DNA of 50,528 nt, taken from NCBI GenBank assembly GCA_903835005.1, contig CAILLK010000030.1, positions 1 to 50,528 on the forward strand. The letters run 5' to 3'. Made by a program: the position numbers and the translations under genes. Positions 1 to 7,517 of this stretch are shown here, piece after piece (the stretch's first letter is position 1; the number at the start of each line of letters is the position of its first letter). The notes beneath the pieces are model-generated. The model was not told where the DNA came from. It ran no database searches and saw only the letters and a list, made by a program, of their open reading frames with translations. Source of the stretch: an uncultured Bacteroidota bacterium. Its GTDB lineage: Bacteria > Bacteroidota > Bacteroidia > Chitinophagales > Chitinophagaceae.

Positions 1-139
1 CAAGCAGTGCAACAATCAACCGAGACCGTCCTGTTGAAACAACAGCAACCATTAATCTGACAAACCGCCGTATGCCGAACGGCACGTACGGTGGTGTGAG
101 AGGACGGTGAGGGAAATAATCCCTCACCTCCTACTCGAT
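1..139 (+). mobile_element. Group II intron, 3' end only
   Basis: The last part of a group II intron enters from the left edge. Domains V and VI (64-136) fold as expected and the 3' boundary fits the usual AY ending at A138-T139. The body and reverse transcriptase gene lie outside the window. Bases 1-63 may hold the C-terminus of the intron-encoded protein: frame 1 stays open to a TGA at 58-60 and frame 3 stays open through domain V, so I cannot choose between them. The intron lies in the same orientation as the lipoprotein gene that begins 16 bases after it, so that gene's native promoter is either upstream of the intron or replaced by it. Confidence 0.85.
64..136 (+). ncRNA. Group II intron domains V and VI
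   Basis: Domain V is 64-95. A 9-bp lower stem (64-72 with 87-95, one G-U pair) carries a CGC catalytic triad at 66-68, then comes the two-base bulge C85-G86 and a 4-bp upper stem (73-76 with 81-84) closed by the loop GAAC. Domain VI is 98-136. It has stems 98-100/134-136, 101-104/129-132 and 106-113/121-128, with a single unpaired A at 133, the expected lariat branch point 6 nt before the 3' end. All pairs were checked by hand. The CGC triad is known in several bacterial intron classes. Confidence 0.88.
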
Positions 140-155
140 TAAATTATAATTCAGA

Positions 156-1181
156 ATGGGTAATTTGAAATATATAGTACTAATTTTTTTCTCTGGAATC
201 ATAGCCAGCACGCTCTGGAGCTGCAATGGCCATGAAGAATCCCAAAAGGAACCGGTAACAGATACTGTAAAGCATGAATTGGTAAAAGCACCTGTTTTTG
301 ATGCAGATACAGCTTATGATTATGTTGCGAAACAAGTATCAATGGGACCGCGTATACCCGGCTCTGCCGCCCAGAAGCAATGCGCCGACTGGATGGAAGG
401 TAAACTTAAAAATGTATGCGATACAGTATACAAACAGGATGTGCACGTAACCGGTGGTGATGGTAAATCATTGCCCTGTATCAATTTGATAGGTGTAATT
501 AACCCCAAAGCCACAAAGCGGATATTGTTTCTGACACACTGGGACAGCCGCCCATGGGCTGACCAGGATACCAAGGATAAAGACAAACCCATACTGGCTG
601 CCGATGATGCCGGGAGCGGGGTAGCAGTGCTGCTGGAAATGGCCAGCCAGCTAAAGGCGCATGGGCTTTCTGCCAATGAAGGTGTGGATATACTGATGGA
701 GGATGTGGAAGATTATGGCCGCAGCCAGTGGGGCGAGGATAGTTACTGCCTGGGTACGCAATACTGGGCAAGGCACCCCCATGTGCCGGGGTATAAGGCC
801 GATTTCGGGATACTGCTGGATATGGTGGGGGCGAGGGGAGCCCAGTTTCCTATGGAGGGCATCTCCACCCAATATGCCGGGGATGTGCAGCAGAAGGTAT
901 GGCAGGCTGCGGGTGATGCAGGTTACTCTTCCTACTTTCCCTATGTGGCGGCTGTGGATATTACCGATGACCATGTAGCTGTGAACCGGATTGCCAATAT
1001 TAAGACCATTGATATTATTAATCTTACCCCCGACCAGGAGCATCCGTTTGCTGCACACTGGCATACCCATGCTGATAATATGAGCATTATAGATAAGGGT
1101 ACGCTAAAGGCGGTGGGGCAGACATTGCTGCAGGTGATATATGAGCAGGCGGCAGCAGGCACACCGGTAAGCAGTAATTAA
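156..1181 (+). CDS. M28-family / glutaminyl-cyclase-like lipoprotein
   Basis: A 341-aa exported zinc hydrolase of the M28 family. The N-terminus is a lipoprotein signal with Cys23 after STLWS, so it is probably membrane-anchored. Metal and catalytic positions are visible: H128-W-D-S-R-P-W-A-D, D151 in the ADDAGSG stretch, E182-D183 (the EE pair of M28), D222 in LLDMVG and H303 in HTHAD. The HxDSRPWAD and LLDMVG segments resemble glutaminyl-peptide cyclotransferases more than aminopeptidases, so N-terminal pyroglutamate formation on exported proteins is the likelier reaction; an aminopeptidase cannot be excluded. The ATG at 156 is fixed by an in-frame TAA at 147-149. It starts 16 bp after a group II intron and has no promoter motif of its own in between. 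lspA follows in the same direction. Confidence 0.85.
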   Translation: MGNLKYIVLIFFSGIIASTLWSCNGHEESQKEPVTDTVKHELVKAPVFDADTAYDYVAKQVSMGPRIPGSAAQKQCADWMEGKLKNVCDTVYKQDVHVTGGDGKSLPCINLIGVINPKATKRILFLTHWDSRPWADQDTKDKDKPILAADDAGSGVAVLLEMASQLKAHGLSANEGVDILMEDVEDYGRSQWGEDSYCLGTQYWARHPHVPGYKADFGILLDMVGARGAQFPMEGISTQYAGDVQQKVWQAAGDAGYSSYFPYVAAVDITDDHVAVNRIANIKTIDIINLTPDQEHPFAAHWHTHADNMSIIDKGTLKAVGQTLLQVIYEQAAAGTPVSSN

Positions 1182-1237
1182 TTGTTAAGTTCTATACATT
1201 ACAATACCGGTAATGGTTACTGTTAAAGGGTTTATCT

Positions 1238-1245
1238 TATATTTG
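1238..1245 (+). promoter_or_regulatory. Bacteroidota -7 promoter element for lspA
   Basis: TATATTTG matches TAnnTTTG. It falls inside the longest lspA reading frame (as the codons for LYL), so transcription from it would start near 1250 and exclude the ATG at 1213. It argues for the TTG start at 1270. Confidence 0.5.
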
Positions 1246-1269
1246 CCGCTATTCAAAAAAACCGATATT

Positions 1270-1989
1270 TTGAAGTACCGTAACGCTGTATTAATTGTAT
1301 TGCTGATTATCATCGCCGACCAGGCGCTGAAATTCTTTATTAAGACCCATTTTGTAAACGGTGATGATTTGAAGATAATGGGTAACTGGTTCCGGCTGCA
1401 TTTTATTGAGAATGAAGGTATGGCATACGGTCTTAAGCTGAGCGATTCTATTGCCGGCAAGATAATATTATCAACTTTCAGGTTGTTTGCAGTTATTTTT
1501 GGTTTCTTCCTGCTGAAAAAACTGGTGGTAAAGGGGTATACAAAAGGTGCCATTATTTGCGGGTCGCTGATACTTGCGGGTGCGCTGGGCAACCTGCTGG
1601 ACAGTGTATTTTATGGTCTGATATTTACCGACAGTCCGGCCAGCTGCTTCTCCGGGAATTATGACAATATGAAAAGTATGTTGCAGAATCATAACACAAA
1701 TATTGTGGCGCATCTTACACCAATAGGTCATGGTTACGGGCAGTTTTTAAGGGGCAAGGTGGTGGATATGCTTTACTTCCCGGTGATAGATAATGTAATG
1801 TTGCCCCGCTGGTTACCATTTATTGGCGGATCGAGGTTTACATTTTTTGAGCCGGTGTTTAATGTGGCCGATGCGGCCATATCGGTTGGGGTTATTACGC
1901 TGGTATTGTTTCAGAAACGGTTGTTCCATAAGGCTGTACTTAATCCTCAGGGGCCATCACCTGAGGTGAATAATGCGGAGATTGTTTGA
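1270..1989 (+). CDS. lspA: Lipoprotein signal peptidase (signal peptidase II)
   Basis: An inner-membrane aspartic protease that cleaves prolipoprotein signal peptides after lipidation. The family motifs are DQALKFFIK near the N-terminus, ENEGMAYG (normally N-x-GAAFG), GALGNLLD and FNVADAAIS; the catalytic aspartates are D111 and D201 with this start. It has four hydrophobic segments and a long insert between the two aspartates (about residues 117-180), as in other Bacteroidota. I chose the TTG at 1270 (239 aa) over the ATG at 1213 (258 aa): the 19 extra residues contain a TAnnTTTG promoter, and starting at KYRNAVLI places the first membrane helix at the usual distance. The end is certain, the start is not. 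The lipoprotein upstream would be a substrate. Confidence 0.93.
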   Translation: MKYRNAVLIVLLIIIADQALKFFIKTHFVNGDDLKIMGNWFRLHFIENEGMAYGLKLSDSIAGKIILSTFRLFAVIFGFFLLKKLVVKGYTKGAIICGSLILAGALGNLLDSVFYGLIFTDSPASCFSGNYDNMKSMLQNHNTNIVAHLTPIGHGYGQFLRGKVVDMLYFPVIDNVMLPRWLPFIGGSRFTFFEPVFNVADAAISVGVITLVLFQKRLFHKAVLNPQGPSPEVNNAEIV

Positions 1990-2006
1990 TTTTTATTTTA
2001 ACTTTA

Positions 2007-2031
2007 GACTTCAGACTATTGACTTCAGACT
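2007..2031 (+). repeat. Short direct repeat of the AGTC-rich type
   Basis: The 11-mer GACTTCAGACT occurs at 2007-2017 and 2021-2031, separated by ATT, just before zapA. It belongs with other AGTC-rich stretches in this window (9381-9520, and inside mutL near 3069-3110). Confidence 0.6.
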
Positions 2032-2039
2032 GAATAAAT

Positions 2040-2321
2040 ATGGAAGACAATCTATTATCTATAACGGTATGGCTGGCTGGCAGAAGCTACAGGCTGCGCA
2101 TAAAGCCGGAAGAGGAATCGGCGGTGCGGAATGCTGTGAAAGTAGCTGATGCTAAGGTGAATGAAATGCGGGCCCACTATGCAGGTAAAGATGACCAGGA
2201 TTTTATGGCTATGAGCCTGCTGATGTATGCTGCCGACAGCGCTATCGAGTCGTTTAATAATCCGCTGTTGCAAAGCGAACTGAACAAGTTATCGGCTAAG
2301 ATTGATAAGGTTTTGGGGTGA
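2040..2321 (+). CDS. zapA: Cell division protein ZapA
   Basis: A 93-aa ZapA-family protein, which binds FtsZ and bundles its protofilaments at the division ring in the cytoplasm. Two things match the family: an N-terminal strand-turn-strand (ITVWLAGRSYRLRIKPEEE) with the Arg-rich FtsZ-contacting turn, and a C-terminal amphipathic helix (about residues 45-93) that forms the antiparallel coiled coil. The length is typical. It lies 50 bp after lspA in the same direction, and the end faces mutL coming from the other side. The gap to mutL (2322-2419) holds no gene; a weak GCAT/ATGC stem followed by five T near 2352-2377 may serve as terminator. A TAACTTTA near 1999-2006 is a one-mismatch promoter candidate. 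Confidence 0.85.
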   Translation: MEDNLLSITVWLAGRSYRLRIKPEEESAVRNAVKVADAKVNEMRAHYAGKDDQDFMAMSLLMYAADSAIESFNNPLLQSELNKLSAKIDKVLG

Positions 2322-2419
2322 TATTCAATAAAGGATAGTTTCACGTAAAAGCATGAGGTGCAAAATGCCTTTTTCAGACCGTAGTTTCTTGTTTTTATTG
2401 TTATCAGGCACCATTCTGA

Positions 2420-4312
2420 TCATTCCAGCATACTATCCAGGTCTTCTTTTCTGATCATTACAAATACCTTTTTGCCACTTGGGGTGTACTCGGGCTGGGA
2501 GCAGGCGAAGAGCTCATCTATGAGTGCCTGGCGGCCTTCGGGTTGCTGAATGGCGTGCTTATTGCGGGAAAGGCGGCGGGCCATGTGTGCCAGTAGCTGC
2601 TCGGTGCGCTTATGCACTCCTTCGGATGATTCGTGCTTGAGGTGCTCTACTACCTCATCAAGTATTTCCTTTTCATCGCCGGAGGGCATACCTGCGGGAA
2701 TACCCTGAACCACAAATGTATTCTGACCGAAGTGGGCTATATCGAAACCTATGCCGGCGAGATCGGGGAGGACCTCGTTGAGGAGGAGGGCATCCTGTGG
2801 TTGCAACTCGAAAGAGATGGGGAACAGCACCTGCTGGGAGGGGGCGTTGCGGCTGTCCCACTCGGCAAGCAGGCGCTCGAACCAGATGCGTTCCTGTGCG
2901 CGGCGGATGTGAATAAGCATCATACCCGACTTTACAGTTGTGGCCAGCAGGGAGCCGTGCAGGAGCATCATATTGTTGTTGCCCCTCGCTTCAGTTTCGG
3001 CACTATTGTGCAGTTCGGTGGGATGGGATGGCAGGGTAACCGACCCTGGCTGTGAACCATTATACTGCTCTGTGCCCACTGCTGACTGCCCACTGTCGAC
3101 AGCCAACTGCTTACTTTCCGGTGCCTGGGCTATTTCATAAAGTTCCTTCCATTGTTTCAGGCTGTCTTTGCGCTCTATGATATGCGCCTGGTTCTGGCCG
3201 CTGAAGGTATTGTAGAGGTAACCTTTTTCTGTTTCCTCGCGCTGGCGGCTGGTATAGGGGAGCCTTACAGAGTCGAGCTGCTGGATTTCGGGGCTGAGGG
3301 TGAAATCGAGCGAAGGAGCTATGTTGTAGCGGGCCAGTGCATGCTTTACGGCGGCCATCAGGTAGGAATACATAAGGCGGTCGTCTTCGAACTTGACCTC
3401 CTGCTTGGTAGGGTGTACATTTACATCCACCCGGGAGGGATCGACTTCGAGGAACAGGACATAGAACGGGAAACTGTCTTTTTCTATGAGCCCTTCGTAT
3501 GATTGAACTACTGCATGGTGCAGATAATTGTTTTTTATAAACCGCCCATTGATGAAGAAGAATTGCATGCCTCGGGTGCGGGTGGCTGCGGTGGGTTTGC
3601 CTATGAAGCCGTATATCTTCAGCACATCGGCATCTTCTTCTACCGGTACGAGGTTTTTTTCGTAGGTATGACCCAGCAGGGACACTATACGCGATTTGAG
3701 GTTGCCGGGCTGGATGTGGTATTGCTCGGTGCCGTTATTCCACATCCGGAAGCCTATGGCGGGATTGGCGAGGGCTATGCGGGTGAACTCATCGAGAATA
3801 TGCCGCAACTCGGTGGTGGCGCTTTTGAGAAAGTGCCGCCGGGCGGGCACATTGTAGAACAGGTTTTTGACGCTGATGCTGGTGCCTGCATTTACGGCGC
3901 AAGGTTCCTGCAGTTTCACTTCTGTTCCTTCTATAATAATACGGGTACCGGTTTCGCTGGCCGGCTGGCGTGTTTTCAGTTCGACCTGGGTGACGGCGGC
4001 GATGGACGCCAGGGCCTCACCGCGGAAGCCCATAGTGCGAATGGTGAACAAATCGTCAATGCTGCGGATCTTGGAAGTGGCGTGGCGCTCAAAGCTCATT
4101 CGGGCATCGGTGGGGCTCATGCCTTTGCCATTGTCGATGACCTGCACCAGTTCTTTACCTGAATCTTTTATAACCAGTTGAATATCAGTGGCTCCGGCAT
4201 CTACGGCATTCTCTAGCAGTTCTTTGACAGCAGAAGCGGGCCGCTGAATGACCTCGCCGGCCGCGATCTGGTTGGCAATGTGGTCTGAGAGTAGCTGGAT
4301 TACGTCGGGCAA
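2420..4312 (-). CDS. mutL: DNA mismatch repair protein MutL
   Basis: A 630-aa cytoplasmic mismatch-repair ATPase that couples MutS recognition to strand incision. The N-terminal GHKL ATPase is complete: QIAAGEVIQRP (15-25), KELLENAVDAGA (30-41, catalytic E31, Mg-binding N35), DNGKGM (60-65), RHATSKI (76-82) and GFRGEAL (95-101). A low-complexity linker (about 385-450) follows, then the dimerisation domain. Where endonuclease MutLs carry DQHAxxExxxxE, this one reads HIRRAQERIWFE (468-479): both Glu remain, but Asp and His are gone. The C-terminal CSQPEYTPSGKK matches the Bacteroidota CxxPxYxPxG pattern. Part of the linker (about KQLAVDSGQSAVG) is encoded by a short AGTC-type repeat. A TAnnTTTG promoter lies 19 bp upstream. 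Confidence 0.95.
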   Translation of the reverse strand: MPDVIQLLSDHIANQIAAGEVIQRPASAVKELLENAVDAGATDIQLVIKDSGKELVQVIDNGKGMSPTDARMSFERHATSKIRSIDDLFTIRTMGFRGEALASIAAVTQVELKTRQPASETGTRIIIEGTEVKLQEPCAVNAGTSISVKNLFYNVPARRHFLKSATTELRHILDEFTRIALANPAIGFRMWNNGTEQYHIQPGNLKSRIVSLLGHTYEKNLVPVEEDADVLKIYGFIGKPTAATRTRGMQFFFINGRFIKNNYLHHAVVQSYEGLIEKDSFPFYVLFLEVDPSRVDVNVHPTKQEVKFEDDRLMYSYLMAAVKHALARYNIAPSLDFTLSPEIQQLDSVRLPYTSRQREETEKGYLYNTFSGQNQAHIIERKDSLKQWKELYEIAQAPESKQLAVDSGQSAVGTEQYNGSQPGSVTLPSHPTELHNSAETEARGNNNMMLLHGSLLATTVKSGMMLIHIRRAQERIWFERLLAEWDSRNAPSQQVLFPISFELQPQDALLLNEVLPDLAGIGFDIAHFGQNTFVVQGIPAGMPSGDEKEILDEVVEHLKHESSEGVHKRTEQLLAHMARRLSRNKHAIQQPEGRQALIDELFACSQPEYTPSGKKVFVMIRKEDLDSMLE

Positions 4313-4330
4313 GAAATGGGGATTTTAGTG

Positions 4331-4338
4331 CAAAGATA
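4331..4338 (-). promoter_or_regulatory. Bacteroidota -7 promoter element for mutL
   Basis: On the reverse strand this reads TATCTTTG, a match to TAnnTTTG, ending 18 bases before the mutL ATG. Transcription would begin near 4325 and leave a very short leader. Confidence 0.55.
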
Positions 4339-4339
4339 T

Positions 4340-5180
4340 GCCGTGAGTGGGAAACTGGAATTTGTTATTTGGATTTGAGGTTTGGAATTTGGTTAATAGA
4401 AAGTAAGGGTGCAATGGTTAAACACAAGTTGCACTAATGAATTGCACATTGGTCGGGAAAAATATTTTTGCGCACATTATTTTTGATTTTCAATAAGTTA
4501 TTGTTGGAAAATTGCACATCCCGGATAGGAGTGGGTAATTTTGAGTGCAATTTCCGCAAGCGCCGGAACAATTAAGTTGAAGTAATTTCTGATCTTTAAA
4601 AAACCGGACAATTTTGGATGGATTTACAATTTATTGTGCTGATATTGGCAATTATACAAAAATAGAACGTTATAGAAAAATATCACGCAGAGGCACGAAG
4701 TCACAATTTGCAAAGGTCCTATTTTCGACCGTAAAACCCACTAATGCCGATTTCTAGAGTCTATTTGTTATAACCAAAACAAAGGCTTTACCAAAACTGA
4801 ATAAAATTGAAAAACCAGGATGTAATTGCATCCCTCAAGAGGGCTGACTTTTGCATAGGTATGCGCCTTGTCCCGGCTTCTTTTCAGGTTTTGTGGTTTT
4901 GAGACATAGCAGCGACATTTTAAGATTTCAGCTTTAAGGCTTGATGGTACCTTCCAAATCCGATAATAGACGTATGGATTAAGACCAGGTTGAGACGGAA
5001 AATAGATTCGATGCCTTAAGTATCGGTCAACCATTTTTTTTGCTATAAACATTTAATCCCTTCGGGATAAGAAAAGGCAATTTCAAAAAATGAAATTGGA
5101 ATAGGGTGCAAATCTATTGAGCCCGGTTTTATTTAAGCCCCTCATATTGAAAATTATATAAACTCCTCAACGCGTTTCAG
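4340..5180. other. Long intergenic region without a supportable gene
   Basis: About 0.9 kb between divergent mutL and the MutS-like gene. The left part (4409-4550) has five copies of GTGCAA/TTGCAC in both orientations (4409, 4429, 4442, 4512, 4545). At 4683-4700 there is a degenerate GCAGAGGCACGAAG stretch of the kind scattered through Bacteroidota intergenic DNA. At 4818-4832 the inverted repeat GGATG/CATCC could form a hairpin, and 5057-5067 is TCCC-TTC-GGGA. A 94-codon open frame on the reverse strand (4768-5052) has no recognisable family and no promoter. I see no tRNA. Confidence 0.5.
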
Positions 5181-5240
5181 CAATGCCACATCTTCTTTTC
5201 CCCCGCATTCTCCCATTTACTTTGTACCTTTTCGCCCCAC

Positions 5241-7025
5241 ATGTTATCACCTGCACAATACTACAAGGAGCAAAGGGAGCGATATGCTCTGCTACTTGCA
5301 AAGGCCATAAAAGAAATAAACCAGATTGCGATGCTGCGCCTGTGGGTAGCGGTGGGGGCTATAGGTGCGGGTATATGGGCATTCCGTAGCGGGGTGAGCG
5401 GGTACTGGTGGTTGGTGGCCATCGTGATTGCTGCTTTCCTGGTACTGGTGCGGAGGCATAGCCGGCTTTCGGCAAACAGGGAGCTTCTGCAGTTGCATTT
5501 GTGGGTAACCGACAACGAACTACAGGCACTAAAGGGTAATATCAGCGCTTTTGCCGATGGCAATATTTATTCTGATGTGGCACATCCGTATACCTATGAT
5601 CTGGATATTTTCGGGAAGGGGTCGGTTTATCAATCAGTTTGTCGGGCAGTTACGGTTGGTGGGGCAGCGTTGCTGGCAGCCAGATTATCGTTGCTGACAC
5701 TTAAAAAGGAAGTGATTACAGTGAGGCAGGAGATTATTAAAGAACTGAGCGGGCAGCCTGAATTGCTTCAGAATTACCGTGTGGCAGGAGCAGCAATTGA
5801 TGAGGGCCCCAATGACCAGCGCAACCTGAACCAGTGGCTGCGGGAGCAAGATCTTTTCATAAACAGCAGTATCATACGTCTTTCGGCTGTACTGATGCCC
5901 TTATTGTCCGTTGCATTTATTGCATGGTCGCTGTTTGCAGGTGAGTTGTATCCCGGGCTTTACCTGGTAATGATAGTGAACTGGGGGCTGCTGGGGTTTT
6001 ACCAGAAAAAAATAAAGCTGGCAGCGCGGCAAATGGGTAATGCTGCTAAACTCACCGACAAATATGAAAGCCTGTTGGGGCATATAGCCGAAGCAAAATT
6101 TGAAAATGACTGGCTGCAAAAAATGAAAACCAATGCGGAGCAGTCGCTGGCAAGTATCCGCCGATTCAAAAAAATTGTTCATCTTTTTGAGAGCCGCGGC
6201 AATACGATGACAGGGCCTGCAATGAATACTTTCTTCCTGTTTGATTTCTATTGTTTATTGAAACTGGAGGCATGGAGGAGGGATCATAAACAATCTTTGC
6301 TGACAGATGTAGACGATGTGATAGAAATGGACGTTTATGTGAGCTGTGCTGTTTATGCATTTAACCATCCCGAAAATATTTATTCGGCAATAACTACGGG
6401 AAGCGAGATAACAGCCCGGGATTTGCGGCATCCGTTATTATCTCCATCTTCGGCTGTGGGCAACGATGTGAGCATTGGAGCAAAAGAGCAGTTCTACCTG
6501 CTGACCGGGGCCAATATGACCGGGAAAAGCACCTTTATACGCACTATAGGTGTAACCAATATACTTACCAATATCGGGTTGCCCTTGCCTGCAAAAGAGC
6601 TGACCATGCCACTGCTGGACCTGTATACGTCTATGCGCATAACCGACTCTGTGCAGGATGATATCAGTTACTTCCGTGCGGAGCTGAACCGGATAAAGGC
6701 GATGATGGATAAAGTGAGTCATGCGCAGCACCCGTATCTGGTATTGCTTGATGAACCGCTGCGGGGCACCAACTCAACCGACAAACAAATGGGCACACGG
6801 GCAATAGTGGAAACACTGATTACCTATAATGCTGTGGGCATAATAGCAACCCATGATACCGGACTTTGTGATATGGAGGCGAGCCATTCGGGGAAGATAA
6901 GCAACTATTATTTTGAAAGTAAAGTGGCTGAAGGGGAGCTTACCTTCGATTTCAGGATGAAGAGCGGGGGATCTACATCTAATAATGCAACGATACTGAT
7001 GCGGCAGATGGGGATTATCAGGTAG
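5241..7025 (+). CDS. Membrane-anchored MutS-like ATPase
   Basis: A 594-aa protein with the MutS core and ATPase domains but no mismatch-binding domain I. The ATPase is intact: Walker A GANMTGKST (423-431), the ST-rich QDDISYFRAEL (472-482), Walker B LVLLDEPLRGTN (500-511, E505) and H538 in IATHD. Unlike true MutS (about 850 aa), the N-terminal half carries two hydrophobic hairpins (about 33-70 and 213-255), so it should be membrane-bound. This is a MutS-related family common in Bacteroidota and often annotated as a mismatch repair protein; a repair role is not shown by the sequence, and lever-domain DNA or RNA sensing is equally possible. TACCTTTT at 5225-5232 is a near-consensus -7 box and supports the ATG at 5241. 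It is divergent from mutL across the 0.9 kb gap. Confidence 0.8.
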   Translation: MLSPAQYYKEQRERYALLLAKAIKEINQIAMLRLWVAVGAIGAGIWAFRSGVSGYWWLVAIVIAAFLVLVRRHSRLSANRELLQLHLWVTDNELQALKGNISAFADGNIYSDVAHPYTYDLDIFGKGSVYQSVCRAVTVGGAALLAARLSLLTLKKEVITVRQEIIKELSGQPELLQNYRVAGAAIDEGPNDQRNLNQWLREQDLFINSSIIRLSAVLMPLLSVAFIAWSLFAGELYPGLYLVMIVNWGLLGFYQKKIKLAARQMGNAAKLTDKYESLLGHIAEAKFENDWLQKMKTNAEQSLASIRRFKKIVHLFESRGNTMTGPAMNTFFLFDFYCLLKLEAWRRDHKQSLLTDVDDVIEMDVYVSCAVYAFNHPENIYSAITTGSEITARDLRHPLLSPSSAVGNDVSIGAKEQFYLLTGANMTGKSTFIRTIGVTNILTNIGLPLPAKELTMPLLDLYTSMRITDSVQDDISYFRAELNRIKAMMDKVSHAQHPYLVLLDEPLRGTNSTDKQMGTRAIVETLITYNAVGIIATHDTGLCDMEASHSGKISNYYFESKVAEGELTFDFRMKSGGSTSNNATILMRQMGIIR

Positions 7026-7143
7026 GGCAAAGGCTTCATGCGCTGAATTAGCCGAAGCACGAACCAATAGACATTTCTCTGATTCTGACAATGATCATTT
7101 TTTGTGGTGATGAGAATCAATTTTTTCGTTAAACATTATAAAA

Positions 7144-7151
7144 TACCTTTG
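7144..7151 (+). promoter_or_regulatory. Bacteroidota -7 promoter element
   Basis: TACCTTTG matches TAnnTTTG. A T-rich -33-like stretch (7121-7126) lies about 20 bases upstream. The ATG at 7156 follows after four bases, so the message would be nearly leaderless. Confidence 0.5.
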
Positions 7152-7155
7152 TGCC

Positions 7156-7395
7156 ATGACTGCCCATAGAAGAACCATAAACGGCCTGCCACTGCTGCTT
7201 GAAAGCCAGAACCTGACCCCGCATGTGAAAATATTTATGGTTTCGGTGCAGGGCGACCCGGTGAAGTTTCCGATGATTTATAAAAAGGAATTCGGGGGGT
7301 GGTTTTTTGTGGATAAAATGACGCTGGTGGAGTTTAAGGAAATTGAGCAGGAGATATCGGATGCGATTGAATCAGCGGAAGGGGCGTTATTGTAA
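7156..7395 (+). CDS. Small protein of unknown function
   Basis: A 79-aa soluble protein that I do not recognise. It has a basic N-terminus (MTAHRRTIN), a short strand-rich middle with a WFF core (KEFGGWFFVDK, about 45-55) and an acidic C-terminal helix (EFKEIEQEISDAIES). There is no signal peptide, membrane segment or metal motif. A promoter match directly in front of the ATG makes it more likely to be real than its size alone would suggest. It stands alone between the MutS-like gene and the end of the nuo operon, which comes from the other direction. After its stop, 7401-7425 holds a degenerate GCACGCAAAGGTACAGAG stretch, another scattered intergenic sequence. Confidence 0.6.
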   Translation: MTAHRRTINGLPLLLESQNLTPHVKIFMVSVQGDPVKFPMIYKKEFGGWFFVDKMTLVEFKEIEQEISDAIESAEGALL

Positions 7396-7517
7396 ATAAT
7401 CGCACGCAAAGGTACAGAGCCGCTAAGAAAACACAATATGAAGTGGCTATAAAAAATCAAGATCGCAAAGCCATCAATTTCTATAAGAATAATTCAATCA
7501 ACTAAAGATATAACCAT

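Noticed and set aside
1..60. C-terminus of the intron-encoded reverse transcriptase
   Set aside because: Two frames are open and no conserved maturase residues are visible, so it was not called as a separate gene.
1213..1269. 19-residue extension of lspA from the ATG at 1213
   Set aside because: A -7 promoter lies inside it and the extension is not like LspA N-termini; kept as an alternative in the lspA entry.
3503..4162. 219-codon frame opposite mutL, plus other frames at 2633, 3152 and 3867
   Set aside because: All lie antisense within mutL, whose GHKL motifs are complete; no family or promoter supports them.
4768..5052. 94-codon frame on the reverse strand in the mutL gap
   Set aside because: No recognisable domain, no promoter match, odd composition; not called as a gene.
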